Below are positions 17,009-26,461 of a stretch of DNA of 64,000 nucleotides, in pieces. Origin of the DNA: Streptomyces sp. NBC_01454 (lineage in GTDB: Bacteria; Actinomycetota; Actinomycetes; Streptomycetales; Streptomycetaceae); assembly GCF_036227565.1 (NCBI RefSeq), contig NZ_CP109460.1, forward strand, positions 3,844,001 to 3,908,000, given 5' to 3'. The notes beneath the pieces were generated by a model. The model had not been told where the DNA came from, did not search any database, and worked only from the letters and a program-made list of their open reading frames with translations. Numbering within the stretch: position 1 is the stretch's first letter; the number at the start of each line of letters is the position of its first letter. The position numbers were made by a program, and so were the translations under genes.

Positions 17009-18327
17009 CGAGCGCTCCTGGAGAAGTCGTTACGGTCGTGCGGAACGGGCAGCTGCGCCGCGGCGGTCTCGTCCGCGCGCTCACGGTCCGGAAAGACCCA
17101 GGCGCGGAAGAGCAGGAACCGCAGCACGGTCGCCGCCAGATTGGCGGACACCAGCACCGCGAGTTCGGTGCCGTGCGAGGGGATGCCGCTGGCGGCGTCG
17201 AGAGCGGCGAGGGAACCGCTGGTCAGGACGAGTCCGATGGCGAAGACCACCAGCCCCTGGGCCTGATGCCGGACCGCCCGGTCCCGGCCCCGTACGCCGA
17301 AGGTCAGCCGCCGGTTGGCGGCCGTATTGCCGAGCGCCGAGACCAGCAGGGCCGCCGCGTTGGCCGGCTGCGGACCCACGCCGAGCCGGAAGAGGGAGTA
17401 CAGCCCGAGGTAGAGCAGGGTGCTCAGCCCGCCGACGACACAGAAGCCGACGAGCTGACGGGCCAGCCCGCCCGGTACCCCGGACAGTTCGCGGTCGCGC
17501 GGATCGTCCCCGAACGGACGGGCCAGCCGGTCCAGCGGCAGCGCACCGGTCGCCAGCGCCCGCCCCACCCGCCACACGCCCTTGAGGTCGTCGGTGGCCG
17601 TCCGCACGAGGTGCACGGTGCTGTCGGGATCGTCGATCCAGTCCACCGGCACCTCGTGGATCCGCAGCCCGGCCCGCTCCGCGAGGACCAGCAACTCGGT
17701 GTCGAAGAACCATCCGGTGTCCTCGACCATCGGCAGCAGCCGCGCGGCGACCTCCCCCCGGATGGCCTTGAACCCGCACTGCGCGTCGGAGAAGCGGGCG
17801 GCGAGCGAGCCGCGCAGAATGAGGTTGTAGGCGCGCGAGAGGAACTCCCGCTTCGGCCCGCGCACGACGCGGGCACCCCGGTTGAGCCGGGTGCCGATCG
17901 CCAGATCCGAATGCCCGGAGATCAGCGGAGCCACCAGCGGCAGCAGCGCGTTGAGGTCGGTGGACAGATCGACGTCCATATAGGCCAGCACCGGCGCCTC
18001 GGACAGCGACCACACGGTGCGCAGCGCCCGTCCGCGCCCCTTCTGCTCCAGCCGCACCGCCGTGACCTCGTCGATCGCGTCGTCGAGCCGCGCGGCGACA
18101 TCCGGCGTACGGTCCGTGCTCGCGTTGTCGGCGATGGTGATCCGGAAGGTGTACGGGAAGGTGCGGACGAGGTGCTCGTGCAGGCGCCGCACACAGGGCT
18201 CGAGGTCCCGCTCCTCGTTGTGGACGGGGATCACCACATCCAGCACGGTCGCGATCTGGCCGAGGCGCAGATGCTCACGGGGCGGCAGGGAGCCCAGCGG
18301 CGGGCCGGGCGGCTGTGTCGTCGTCAT
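17005..18327 (-). CDS. bifunctional GT2 glycosyltransferase with C-terminal GtrA domain
   Basis: 440 aa. Residues 28-260 are a GT2 fold of the dolichol/polyprenol-phosphate sugar synthase type: VVIPVHNEERDLEPCVRRL, IADNASTDRT and D118-x-D120 in AYMDVDLSTD. Residues about 295-415 form a four-helix GtrA domain (LVGFCVVGGLSTLLYLGL, ANLAATVLRFLLFRAWVF). It should load a sugar on a polyprenyl phosphate and help flip it, supplying the ArnT-like enzyme encoded directly downstream (ATGA overlap). ATG 18327; in-frame GTG 18342 is an alternative. It follows the kinase gene by 56 bp. Confidence 0.9.
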   Translation of the reverse strand: MTTTQPPGPPLGSLPPREHLRLGQIATVLDVVIPVHNEERDLEPCVRRLHEHLVRTFPYTFRITIADNASTDRTPDVAARLDDAIDEVTAVRLEQKGRGRALRTVWSLSEAPVLAYMDVDLSTDLNALLPLVAPLISGHSDLAIGTRLNRGARVVRGPKREFLSRAYNLILRGSLAARFSDAQCGFKAIRGEVAARLLPMVEDTGWFFDTELLVLAERAGLRIHEVPVDWIDDPDSTVHLVRTATDDLKGVWRVGRALATGALPLDRLARPFGDDPRDRELSGVPGGLARQLVGFCVVGGLSTLLYLGLYSLFRLGVGPQPANAAALLVSALGNTAANRRLTFGVRGRDRAVRHQAQGLVVFAIGLVLTSGSLAALDAASGIPSHGTELAVLVSANLAATVLRFLLFRAWVFPDRERADETAAAQLPVPHDRNDFSRSAR

Positions 18328-18383
18328 GCCGACGACACTCACCAACCCCGCTGTCACACCGGTGTGGTGAACCTGTGCCTGGG

Positions 18384-20093
18384 CTATGAGTGGGGGGCGG
18401 GGGGTGTGCTCGGAGGTGCCGGGGGTGCGGGCGGGGGCGGCTCGGTGGATGCGGGGGCGTACGCGGGACGGCGTGCACCCGGGGTCACGGCAGGGGCCGA
18501 GGCAGCCGACGCAGCCGAAGCGGCCGACGGCAGTGTCACCGTGAAGACGGTCCGTCCCGGCACGCTGTCCACCCCGACCGTACCGCCGTGCGCGGCGACC
18601 ACCGCCTGCACGATGGCGAGGCCGAGCCCCGTGCTCCCGGCGGTCCGCGAGCGCGAGGCATCGCCCCGCGCGAAGCGCTCGAAGACGTGCGGGAGCAGCC
18701 CGGCCGGAATGCCGGGGCCGTCGTCCCGCACCGCCAGCCGCACCGGACCGCCCCGGCCGGCCGCGACCACCCGCGCGGTCACCGTGGTGCCCTCCGGCGT
18801 ATGGGTACGGGCGTTGGCCAGCAGATTCACCAGAACCTGGTGCAGCCGCTCCCCGTCGCCGACCACCAGGGCCGGCTCCTCCGGCAGCTCCAGCCGCCAC
18901 CGGTGACCGGGCCCCGCCACCCGCGCATCGCTCACCGCGTCCACCACCAGCGGCGACAGATCGGTGGGCGCACACGACAGCGGCCGTCCCGAGTCGAGCC
19001 GGGCGAGCAGCAACAGGTCCTCCACCAGCCCCGTCATCCGCTCCGCCTCCGACTCGATCCTCCCCAGCGCATGCCGGGTCTCCGGCCCGGGCTGCTCCCG
19101 TCCGCGCCGGGTCAGCTCGGCATAGCCCCGGATCGACGCGAGTGGCGTGCGCAGCTCATGACTGGCGTCGGCGACGAAGCGCCGCACCCGCATCTCGCTC
19201 TCCTGACGGGCCGAGAGCGCCGAACCGACATGCCCCAGCATCCGGTTCAGCGCCGCGCCGACCTGCCCCACCTCCGTCCGCCCGTCCGACTCGGACGCCG
19301 GCACCCGCACATGCAGCGCCACCTCACCACGGTGCAGCGGGAGTTCGGAGACGCGGGTGGCGGTGGCGGCGACCCTGCGCAGCGGGCGCAGCGCGATGCC
19401 GACCATCGCGGATCCGGCGATCCCGGCCGCGATCAGCCCGGCGAGCGTCACACACCCCTCGATGAGGACGAGCCTGCCGACCGTGCCCTGGACGTAGCGC
19501 AGCGGCAGGCCGAGCATCAGCGTGCCGTTCTTGCCGGTCTGCACCCGGTAGTCACCGAGCCCGGGCACCTCGGTGGTGTGCGGCCTGCCGTCCCGGGGTA
19601 CCGCGTTCAGCGCGGCGAGCTGGCCCGCGTCCAGCTGCGCCAGCCGGTCCTCGGGCAGCCGCTGGGTCGAGTTGCTCAGCTTCGCCCCGTTCCGGACGGT
19701 GCCGTCGGGCCCGATCCGCGCCCCTACCGTCCCCAGGGGCTGGCCTCCCATGGCCACGAAGTCCAGGCCGTTGCCCTGGTTGCGCATCGGATCGTGCGGC
19801 CGCGGATCCTCCGTCCGCCGCACGGATTCCTTGACCTGCCCGTCCAGCTGCCCCTGCAAATAGGAGTGCAGGGCAATGGTCGTCACCGTCCCGATGACGG
19901 CTCCCACCGCGGCGATCATGACCACCGCCGACACGACGAGCCGGGTCCGGAGCGACCAGCGGCGGCGGGGCGCGGCGGCCCGTCCACCCGGCTCGCCCGA
20001 CTCGCCCGGCTCGCTCGACTCGCTCGGCTCACGCCGTCCGGATGTCTGAGCCGGTTGTTCGCTCACCGGCCGCCCGGTCACTCCGCTACCCAC
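18384..20093 (-). CDS. two-component sensor histidine kinase
   Basis: 569 aa. Membrane helices at about 50-75 and 205-235 bracket an extracellular sensor; HAMP follows; the phospho-acceptor is H312 in ADASHELRTPLASIRG; the ATPase part has NLLANARTHTP, DDGPGIP and GSTGLGLAIV. Long Ser/Pro/Glu-rich N-terminal tail and Ala/Pro-rich C-terminal tail flank the core. GTG start at 20093 overlaps the response regulator gene by 8 bp. Resembles the TcrY/CutS-type kinases of actinobacteria. Confidence 0.93.
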   Translation of the reverse strand: MGSGVTGRPVSEQPAQTSGRREPSESSEPGESGEPGGRAAAPRRRWSLRTRLVVSAVVMIAAVGAVIGTVTTIALHSYLQGQLDGQVKESVRRTEDPRPHDPMRNQGNGLDFVAMGGQPLGTVGARIGPDGTVRNGAKLSNSTQRLPEDRLAQLDAGQLAALNAVPRDGRPHTTEVPGLGDYRVQTGKNGTLMLGLPLRYVQGTVGRLVLIEGCVTLAGLIAAGIAGSAMVGIALRPLRRVAATATRVSELPLHRGEVALHVRVPASESDGRTEVGQVGAALNRMLGHVGSALSARQESEMRVRRFVADASHELRTPLASIRGYAELTRRGREQPGPETRHALGRIESEAERMTGLVEDLLLLARLDSGRPLSCAPTDLSPLVVDAVSDARVAGPGHRWRLELPEEPALVVGDGERLHQVLVNLLANARTHTPEGTTVTARVVAAGRGGPVRLAVRDDGPGIPAGLLPHVFERFARGDASRSRTAGSTGLGLAIVQAVVAAHGGTVGVDSVPGRTVFTVTLPSAASAASAASAPAVTPGARRPAYAPASTEPPPPAPPAPPSTPPAPHS

Positions 20094-20877
20094 CGGGCTT
20101 GATCAGATAGCCCGCACCCCGGCGGGTGTGAATCATCGGCGCCCGCCCCACGTCGATCTTCCGCCGCAGATACGAGATGTAGAGCTCCACGACGTTGGCC
20201 TGGCCGCCGAAGTCATAGCTCCAGACCCGGTCGAGGATCTGCGTCTTGCTCAGCACCCGCCGCGGATTGCGCATCAGATAGCGCAGCAGCTCGAACTCGG
20301 TGGCCGTCAGATGGATCTCCTGGCCGTCCCGCCACACCTCATGGCTGTCCTCGTCGAGCACCAGATCGCCCACCGTCAGCCGCGACTCGCTCCGCGCGGC
20401 GGTCGCGCCGGCCCTGCGCAGCAGTCCGCGCAGCCGGGCCACGACCTCTTCCAGGCTGAACGGCTTGGTGACATAGTCGTCGCCGCCCGCCGTCAGCCCG
20501 GCGATCCGGTCCTCTACCGCGTCCTTGGCGGTCAGGAACAGCACCGGGACGTCCGGCAGTTCCCGCCGCAGCCGGCCGAGCACCGTCAGCCCGTTCATGT
20601 CCGGCAGCATCACATCGAGCAGGACCGCGTCCGGCCGCCAACTACGGGCGCAGCGCAGCGCGCCGGCGCCGTCCCCCTCCGCGCGGATGTCCCAGCCCTC
20701 GTAGCGCAGCGCGAGCGACAGCAGGTCGGCGAGCGAGGACTCGTCGTCCACGACCAGGACCCGCACGGGACTGCCGTCGGCCCGCAACAGCTCCGGCTGC
20801 TTCGCGGGCGCCCCCCGGGAGGTCGAGGCCGAAGCCGGCGTACGGAACGACGCTGAGGACGACGAAGTCACGGTCAT
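20086..20877 (-). CDS. OmpR-family response regulator
   Basis: 263 aa. Receiver domain with acidic pair D44-D45 (VLVVDDESSLAD), phospho-acceptor D88 (DAVLLDVMLPDMNG) and K in YVTKPFSLEE; C-terminal winged helix of OmpR type (LTATEFELLRYLMRNPRRVL, VELYISYLRRKID, IHTRRGAGYLI). ATG 20877. First gene of the operon RR-HK-GT2-ArnT, so it may autoregulate and control surface glycosylation; that target is inference from position. Confidence 0.94.
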   Translation of the reverse strand: MTVTSSSSASFRTPASASTSRGAPAKQPELLRADGSPVRVLVVDDESSLADLLSLALRYEGWDIRAEGDGAGALRCARSWRPDAVLLDVMLPDMNGLTVLGRLRRELPDVPVLFLTAKDAVEDRIAGLTAGGDDYVTKPFSLEEVVARLRGLLRRAGATAARSESRLTVGDLVLDEDSHEVWRDGQEIHLTATEFELLRYLMRNPRRVLSKTQILDRVWSYDFGGQANVVELYISYLRRKIDVGRAPMIHTRRGAGYLIKPGG

Positions 20878-21218
20878 GCCCGTGAGCTTGGGAGGCCGCC
20901 GTGAGAGCTTCCTTGCGCCTTTCTGTGAATTTCCTGAGAATCCCCCTTGCTCCGCTTCCCCCTCCCCCCGGGGGGCTCGCCCCCACCCCACCCCACTCGC
21001 CCCGCCCTGGCCGTACGCGTTCCCGACCGGCCTGGGCCGCCCCCCGCGCGGTCCAGGCCGATCACCACGTGCAAAGCATCGCACCAGCCACTGACAATCG
21101 ATCTGACCAGCAGTTCTGCCCCCAACGCCGCACGCACCCCGACCCGTTCACCCCTCCCCGTCCGCCGACCCCCGGTCCCTCCTCACGCCGTATTTCGGGT
21201 ACCGCGTACCGTCACACC

Positions 21219-21764
21219 ATGAGACTCCTCGCCCTCTCGGGCAGTCTGCGGGCACGCTCCTCCAACGGCGCGGTGCTGCGCTCCGCACTCTCCCTCTGGG
21301 ACGGTCCGACCGGCCTCGCGGACATCGGCGCACTCCCCCACTTCAATCCCGACCTGGACGGCGACGACGACATGCCCCCCGCGCCCGTCGCCACCCTGCG
21401 CGCCGAGGTCGCCGCCGCCGACGCCCTGCTCCTCGTCAGCCCCGAGTACGCACACGGCGTCCCCGGCGTCCTCAAGAACGCGCTCGACTGGCTGGTCAGC
21501 AGCGGTGAATGCGTCCACAAGCCGGTCGCGGTGATCACTGCCTCGCCGTTCCCCACCGGCGGCGACCACGCCAACGCCCAACTCCGCGAGACCCTGCGCA
21601 TGATGACCGGCACGGTCGTGACGGCGGCCTGCCGCGAAATCCCCGCCATCGGCCCCAAGGTCGACCCCGCCACCGCACGCGTGGCCGACGAGGACACCCT
21701 CGCCGACCTGGGCAGGGCCATGACTCACCTGGCCGAGGCCGCCGCCGCCCCGCTCACCCTCTGA
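21219..21764 (+). CDS. NADPH-dependent FMN reductase family protein
   Basis: 181-aa flavodoxin-like reductase: phosphate-binding LALSGSLRARSSNGAVLR at the N-terminus and the flavin loop SPEYAHGVPGVLKNALDWLV. The ATG is set by where family similarity begins (MRLLALSG). The usual role is NAD(P)H-driven reduction of free FMN, quinones or other acceptors. About 340 bp separate it from the divergent response regulator; apart from the promoter region I see nothing in that gap. Confidence 0.9.
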   Translation: MRLLALSGSLRARSSNGAVLRSALSLWDGPTGLADIGALPHFNPDLDGDDDMPPAPVATLRAEVAAADALLLVSPEYAHGVPGVLKNALDWLVSSGECVHKPVAVITASPFPTGGDHANAQLRETLRMMTGTVVTAACREIPAIGPKVDPATARVADEDTLADLGRAMTHLAEAAAAPLTL

Positions 21765-21848
21765 CCCCGCCCCGGAACGCCCGGGAACCCTGGCGGGAGG
21801 CCCCGCCCCCACCGCTCGCCCGGCCCCTCCGCTCCGCTCACACCCCGC

Positions 21849-22724
21849 TCACACCCCGAACAACCGCGCCGCGTTCCCGTAGCAGACCCCGCGCAGCCAC
21901 TCCTCGCCCAGCTCCAGCCGGGTGAGCGCCTCCAGCGCATGCGCGTACCCGTAGGGGATGTTGGGGAAGTCGCTGCCGAACAGCACCCGTTCACCGAGGT
22001 CCTTCAGCCGGCCGCGCTCCTCCCGTGGGAACGGCGCGGTCCGCTCGGAGAAGTCGGTGAAGGCCATCGTCGTATCGAGGTGCACACCGGGATAGCGCTG
22101 TGCAAGGTCCAGGAAGTCGGCGTACTCCGGCATCCCCATATGGGCGATGATCAACCGCAGCCGGGGATGGCGCGCCAGCAGCCGCGCGATCGGCTCGGGC
22201 CCGGTGTGCTTGCCGGGCGCCGGGCCCGAGCCGCAGTGGATGACCACCGGCACACCGGCCTCCGCGAGCGCACCCCACACCGGTGCGAGCCGCGCATCGG
22301 CCGGGTCGTACCCGCCCACCTGCACATGCGCCTTGAAGACCCGTGCCCCGCCCGCGAGTTCGGCGTCCACATAGCGGCCGGCGCCCTCCTCCGGGAAGAA
22401 CGTCGCGGTCCGCAGACAATCGGGCGTACGGGCCGCGAAATCAGCCGCCCAGCCGTTGAGCCACTGCGCCATCCCCGGCTTGTGCGGATAGATCATCGAG
22501 GTGAACACCCGCACCCCGAAGCCCCGCAGCACCGCCAGCCGCTCGTCCTCCTCGAACCGGTAGGTGATCGGCCATGCCCTGCCCACCAGCGGCCCGGCTG
22601 CGTCAAAGTACGCCCAGACCTTCGCCATCACCCGCTCGGGCATGAAGTGCGTATGCACATCGATCACCCCCGGCAGCCCCAACTCCCGCCAGAATGCGCC
22701 GACCCGCTCATCCCCGTCCGCCAC
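21849..22724 (-). CDS. amidohydrolase family 2 protein
   Basis: 291-aa TIM-barrel hydrolase/decarboxylase of the Amidohydro_2 (ACMSD-like) family. Metal ligands are visible: H24 and H26 in IDVHTHFMPE, H163 in VVIHCGS, H195 in IIAHMGMPEY and D252 in FGSDFPNIPYG. Substrate unknown. Upstream (22795-22830) a short direct repeat of ACAGCTACCTGCAC occurs. Confidence 0.87.
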   Translation of the reverse strand: MADGDERVGAFWRELGLPGVIDVHTHFMPERVMAKVWAYFDAAGPLVGRAWPITYRFEEDERLAVLRGFGVRVFTSMIYPHKPGMAQWLNGWAADFAARTPDCLRTATFFPEEGAGRYVDAELAGGARVFKAHVQVGGYDPADARLAPVWGALAEAGVPVVIHCGSGPAPGKHTGPEPIARLLARHPRLRLIIAHMGMPEYADFLDLAQRYPGVHLDTTMAFTDFSERTAPFPREERGRLKDLGERVLFGSDFPNIPYGYAHALEALTRLELGEEWLRGVCYGNAARLFGV

Positions 22725-22871
22725 GCCGGGCCCCTCCCCTTACGGTTACGCCCCTACGGACCCGCCCGACACGGCTCCCGACAGCGACTCGCCCACAGCT
22801 ACCTGCACACAGCTACCTGCACACAGCATCCAACGCCCCCGCAGCCCCCGGAACAACCCCCCTCCCCCGGC

Positions 22872-23900
22872 TCAGAACAACCCCTCCTGCCCACCGTCCT
22901 CCCGCTCCCCCGCCCCGCTCACCGCGGCCCGTCCCCTCACCGGCACCGTCGTCACCCGGCCCCCGGCCGCCCCCAGCACCCACCCCGACAACACCCGCGC
23001 ATCCATCACCGCAATCAGCCCACCGCCCCCACCGGCCCCCTCCCCCTCAAGCTCCCTCTCCCCCTCCCCTTGCTCCCCCGCCAACCGCAGATACACATCC
23101 GACCCCACCCCGGCCAGCACCTCCCCCACCACTTCCGCCCCCGCCGTCATCCCGCCCAGCTCCGCCACCTCACCCGGAATCCGGTCGAGCCCGAACAGCT
23201 CCGTATGGTCGGTGCACGCGAACTCCACCGGCTCCAGCGTCTCCGGCCAGAGCGCCGGCTCCCGTGCCCTGCCGTGCAGTTGGGCCAGCTCGGCCACCCG
23301 CTCCGCCACCGGTGGCAGCGCCCCACGCGCCGCCCGTTTCGCCGCCTTCGTGAACCTGTCGGGCACCGCCAGCGCGCTCTCCAGCACCGCCTCCGCCCGC
23401 CGCGCCGCCATCAGCGGCCCCCGCCCCAGCCAGGCATACGCCACCGCACCCTGCTCCACCAGCCGGGCCGCCCCCCGCTCGGCAGCCGTGATCCCCACCT
23501 TCAGCAGGCCGGGCCCGAAGTACGCGAGATAGACGCCGTACGGACGGGGATCGTCGGCCATGGTGTCCGCGGCCACCGACCGCGACCGGTCCAGCTGGGC
23601 GCAGCGCGCGCACTGGTCCTTGGCGCTCGCACCGTCGAGCACCGCCGCATACGGGCACACGATCCAGCGGCCGGCCCGCCACACGCCCAGACAGCGCCGT
23701 TCCCCCACCGCCGCGAACCCCAGCGTCTTGCCCGCGGGGAGCAAGCTCGTCCGCGTCTCCCCGCGCTCGGCGCAGTACCAGCCGAGCCGCTGACCGAACC
23801 GCCCCGCCGGCTCCGTCCCGCCGCCCGACCAGCGCGGTCCCGTACATCGCCACACACCGCCAGCGTACGACCACCCACTGACAACCCCGCCCGCGCTCAC
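22872..23900 (-). CDS. DUF2797 family protein
   Basis: 342 aa, conserved in actinobacteria. Cys residues in ERRCLG, CPYAAV and DQCARCAQLD could bind a metal. The central YLAYFGPGLLKVGITAAERG resembles the GIY-YIG nuclease signature but is not proof of nuclease activity. The C-terminal ~70 residues are Gly/Glu-rich. Function unknown. It overlaps the GlxA-type gene by 4 bp on the same strand. Confidence 0.82.
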   Translation of the reverse strand: MSAGGVVSGWSYAGGVWRCTGPRWSGGGTEPAGRFGQRLGWYCAERGETRTSLLPAGKTLGFAAVGERRCLGVWRAGRWIVCPYAAVLDGASAKDQCARCAQLDRSRSVAADTMADDPRPYGVYLAYFGPGLLKVGITAAERGAARLVEQGAVAYAWLGRGPLMAARRAEAVLESALAVPDRFTKAAKRAARGALPPVAERVAELAQLHGRAREPALWPETLEPVEFACTDHTELFGLDRIPGEVAELGGMTAGAEVVGEVLAGVGSDVYLRLAGEQGEGERELEGEGAGGGGGLIAVMDARVLSGWVLGAAGGRVTTVPVRGRAAVSGAGEREDGGQEGLF

Positions 23901-24925
23901 CCCCCGCCGGTGCCCGCCCCGCCCTCGTTCCCGGGCCCCCGGAAGGTGCTCCGATAGGCCCGCGGCGAGACCCCCACCGCCGACTGCAGATGCTGCCGGA
24001 GCGAGGCCGCCGTCCCGAAGCCGGCCTCCGCCGCGATCCGGTCCACCGTCAGGTCCGTCTCCTCCAGCAACTGCCGTGCCCGCTCAATGCGTTGCTGGGT
24101 CAGCCACTGGAGCGGCGAGATCCCGACCTCCTCCCGGAAGCGCCGGGTGAAGGTCCGTACGCTCATCGACTCCCGCGCCGCCAGTTCCCGCAGACTCAGC
24201 GGCCGGTCCAGATGGTCCAGCGCCCAGGCCCGCGCCACGCCCGTGGAGGAGAGCTGCGGCTCCGGCACCGGCCGCCGGATGTACTGCGCCTGGCCGCCCT
24301 CCCGGTGCGGCGGCACGACCGTCCGCCGCGCCACGTCGTTGGCCACCGCCGCCCCGTGATCACACCGGACCATGTGCAGACACAGATCGATCCCGGAGGC
24401 GACACCGGCCGCCGTCAGCACCTCGCCGGAGTCCGTGTACAGCACCTCCGCATCCAGCTCGACCGAGGGGAACAGCCGGCGGAAGTCGTCCACCGACCGC
24501 CAGTGCGTGGTCGCCCGCCGCCCGTCCAGCAGCCCGGCCGCGGCCAGCACGAACGCCCCCGTACAGATCGACGCGACCCGCGTCCCGGGCCGGATCCGCC
24601 CCAGCGCCCCGGCCAGCTCCGCACTCAGCCGCCCGGCCCCGCACCCCTCGCTGCGGTCGTAGTCCGCCCCGGACGCCGGTACGACCACGGTGTCGGCCGT
24701 CGCCAGCACCTCCGGCCCATGGGCGACATGAACCGTGAAATCCGTGTCCGTCAGCACCTCGCCGGGCCGCAGCGCACACGTCACCAGCTCATACAGCGGC
24801 TCCCCGTCCGCCGACCGGGCCTCCCCGAAGATCCGGTGGACGATGCCCACCTCCATGGGCAGCATCCCGTCCCGCACCAGCACCACCACCCGATGCCGGC
24901 GCCCACCGCTCTCCTCCACACCCAT
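23897..24925 (-). CDS. GlxA-type (DJ-1/PfpI + AraC) transcriptional regulator
   Basis: 342 aa. Residues 10-190 are a DJ-1/PfpI-like domain (VVVLVRDGMLPMEVGIVHRI, VASICTGAFVLAAAGLLDG), with Cys in the nucleophile-elbow position. Residues 225-325 carry AraC helix-turn-helices (LSLRELAARESMSVRTFTRR, LDxxxxAEAGFGTAASLRQH-type). ATG 24925. Divergent from the NAD(P)H oxidoreductase at 24997 with a 71-bp gap that contains TGGCC-ATCG-GGCCA (24946-24959), so it probably regulates that gene. Confidence 0.9.
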   Translation of the reverse strand: MGVEESGGRRHRVVVLVRDGMLPMEVGIVHRIFGEARSADGEPLYELVTCALRPGEVLTDTDFTVHVAHGPEVLATADTVVVPASGADYDRSEGCGAGRLSAELAGALGRIRPGTRVASICTGAFVLAAAGLLDGRRATTHWRSVDDFRRLFPSVELDAEVLYTDSGEVLTAAGVASGIDLCLHMVRCDHGAAVANDVARRTVVPPHREGGQAQYIRRPVPEPQLSSTGVARAWALDHLDRPLSLRELAARESMSVRTFTRRFREEVGISPLQWLTQQRIERARQLLEETDLTVDRIAAEAGFGTAASLRQHLQSAVGVSPRAYRSTFRGPGNEGGAGTGGG

Positions 24926-24996
24926 GGCTCGATCCTGACACACAATGGCCATCGGGCCACTCGTTCGTCCCCCTTCACCCCCAGAGAGTGGAGGAC

Positions 24997-25791
24997 ATGA
25001 AGGTCCTCTGGCTGTTCGCCCACCCCGACCAGCGCTCATTGAGCGGCGCCCTCATGACCGAGGGCCTGCGCACCCTCGAGGCCCACGGCCACCGGCACCG
25101 CGTCTCCGACCTCTACGCCATGAAGTGGAACCCGGTGGTCGACGCCGCCGACTACGACCACGACCCGGCCGACCGCCTCCTCGTCGGCGAGGCCTCCCAA
25201 CGCGCCTACAAAGGCGGCCACTTGGCCCCCGACATCCGCGCCGAACAAGAAAAGATCACCTGGGCCGACACCTTGATCGTCCAGTTCCCCCTCTGGTGGT
25301 ACGGCATGCCCGCCATCCTCAAGGGCTGGTTCGACCGCGTCTTCGTCAAGGGCTTCGCCTTCGGCCTCACCGACCCCGCCACCGGACGCCCCCGCCGCTA
25401 CGGCGACGGCAAACTCACCGGCAAGCGCGCCATGGTCGTCACCACCGCCGGCGCCCGCGCCGCCACCCTCGGCCCCCGCGGCGTCAACGGAGACCTCAAC
25501 GACCTCCTCTTCCCCCTCCAGCACGGCACCCTCTGGTACACCGGGATCTCCGTCGTCCCGCCCCTCCTGATCCCCAGCGCGGACCGCACCACCCCCACCG
25601 CCTACGCCACCGCCGCCACCCGCCTGCGCGAACGCCTCCACACCCTCCCCACCACCACCCCACTCCCCTTCCGCCACCAAAACAGCGCCGACTACGACGC
25701 CAACCTCCTCCTGCACCCCACCCTGACCCAGCCACCCCACACCGGCCCGGCCGCCCACTACACCACCCCACCTCCGCCGGCCCACCTCTGA
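24997..25791 (+). CDS. NAD(P)H dehydrogenase (quinone), MdaB/KefF-like flavodoxin fold
   Basis: 264 aa. N-terminal MKVLWLFAHPDQRSLSGALM and QFPLWWYGMPAILKGWFDRV are signatures of the NQO1/MdaB/KefF family, which reduces quinones or azo compounds with FMN/FAD. The C-terminal ~60 residues are Thr/Pro-rich and outside the core. ATG 24997 fits the family start; GTG 24988 is in frame and overlaps the GGAGG. Divergent partner of the GlxA-type regulator, likely an electrophile or quinone response. Confidence 0.87.
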   Translation: MKVLWLFAHPDQRSLSGALMTEGLRTLEAHGHRHRVSDLYAMKWNPVVDAADYDHDPADRLLVGEASQRAYKGGHLAPDIRAEQEKITWADTLIVQFPLWWYGMPAILKGWFDRVFVKGFAFGLTDPATGRPRRYGDGKLTGKRAMVVTTAGARAATLGPRGVNGDLNDLLFPLQHGTLWYTGISVVPPLLIPSADRTTPTAYATAATRLRERLHTLPTTTPLPFRHQNSADYDANLLLHPTLTQPPHTGPAAHYTTPPPPAHL

Positions 25792-25816
25792 ACGCCCCCG
25801 GCTGAACCGCACGCAC

Positions 25817-25860
25817 AAAAGCCGCAGGCCCAGTGGAAGTGAATCCACTGGGCCTGCGGC
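25817..25860 (-). terminator. intrinsic terminator of tRNA-fMet
   Basis: A perfect 17-bp stem (arms 25821-25837 and 25844-25860, starting GCCGCAGGCC) with a 6-nt loop, followed on the minus strand by TTTT (25820-25817). A textbook Rho-independent terminator just after the tRNA. Confidence 0.9.
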
Positions 25861-25866
25861 TATCAG

Positions 25867-25940
25867 TAGCGGGGACAGGATTTGAACCTGCGACCTCTGG
25901 GTTATGAGCCCAGCGAGCTACCGAGCTGCTCCACCCCGCG
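25867..25940 (-). tRNA. tRNA-fMet (CAT), initiator
   Basis: 74-nt cloverleaf, anticodon CAT in GGGCTCATAACCC. Initiator features are visible: three G-C pairs (GGG/CCC) at the base of the anticodon stem and a non-Watson-Crick 1-72 position (C against T). The acceptor stem is GCGGGG/CCCCGC. CCA is only partly encoded (a single C follows A73). Confidence 0.95.
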
Positions 25941-26417
25941 TCGGTAAACAGAACACTACGCGACTCCGACCCCAACACCTAATCGCTTCCCTGACCCCGC
26001 CCCCACACCGCTCAACTACCCCACCTCTACCCCACCTCGCAGACGACTTGTCCATACATATGCCACCCCGCCCCTGAATGAGACCGCACCGACAAGCTCA
26101 GACTCCGCCGTCGAACTCCACCGTCAAAGCTGCCGCCCCTTGACTGAATCGACCCCCACCTTTGGGCGCGCGATTCCTCCCATGGGATCCACGCGCCGAC
26201 CCCGCGGCTATCGGCCTGGGCGTCGTGCCGTACTCGATCGGACGGGGCGGCGCGATCAACAATGGACACGCCCCATGCAGTGCTCCACCTTCGACCGCAT
26301 GGGGGACATGTCGAGAGGTGCCGGCAACCGCCGGACGATGACGACAGCACGAGCCACCTGACCGGCCTCACGCCGACCACCCGAGGCAGTTGCTGTACCT
26401 CGCTGCCGTACGGCACG
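25941..26417. other. intergenic region between two tRNA genes, no gene supported
   Basis: About 480 bp without a convincing gene; the open frames here are short or run through tRNA sequence. On the minus strand TTAGGT (25977-25982) and TAGTGT (25953-25958) with an 18-nt spacer could be the tRNA-fMet promoter. Confidence 0.4.
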
Positions 26418-26453
26418 AAAAAGCCCCCGTCCGGATGATCCGGCGGGGGCTTT
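26418..26453 (-). terminator. intrinsic terminator of tRNA-Arg
   Basis: Arms AAAGCCCCCG / GGGGGCTTT with an inner CCGGAT/ATCCGG stem; on the minus strand it ends in TTTTT directly after the stem, 9 bp beyond the tRNA 3' end. Confidence 0.85.
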
Positions 26454-26461
26454 GCCTGCTG

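Noticed and set aside
14834..17266. 810-codon plus-strand frame rich in His, Gln, Arg and Pro
   Set aside because: Antisense shadow of the ArnT-like gene; no domain and no ribosome-binding site.
22795..22830. short direct repeat ACAGCTACCTGCAC
   Set aside because: Two copies and a partial third in a short intergenic region; too small to interpret, and no CRISPR-like spacing. No CRISPR array was seen anywhere in the window.
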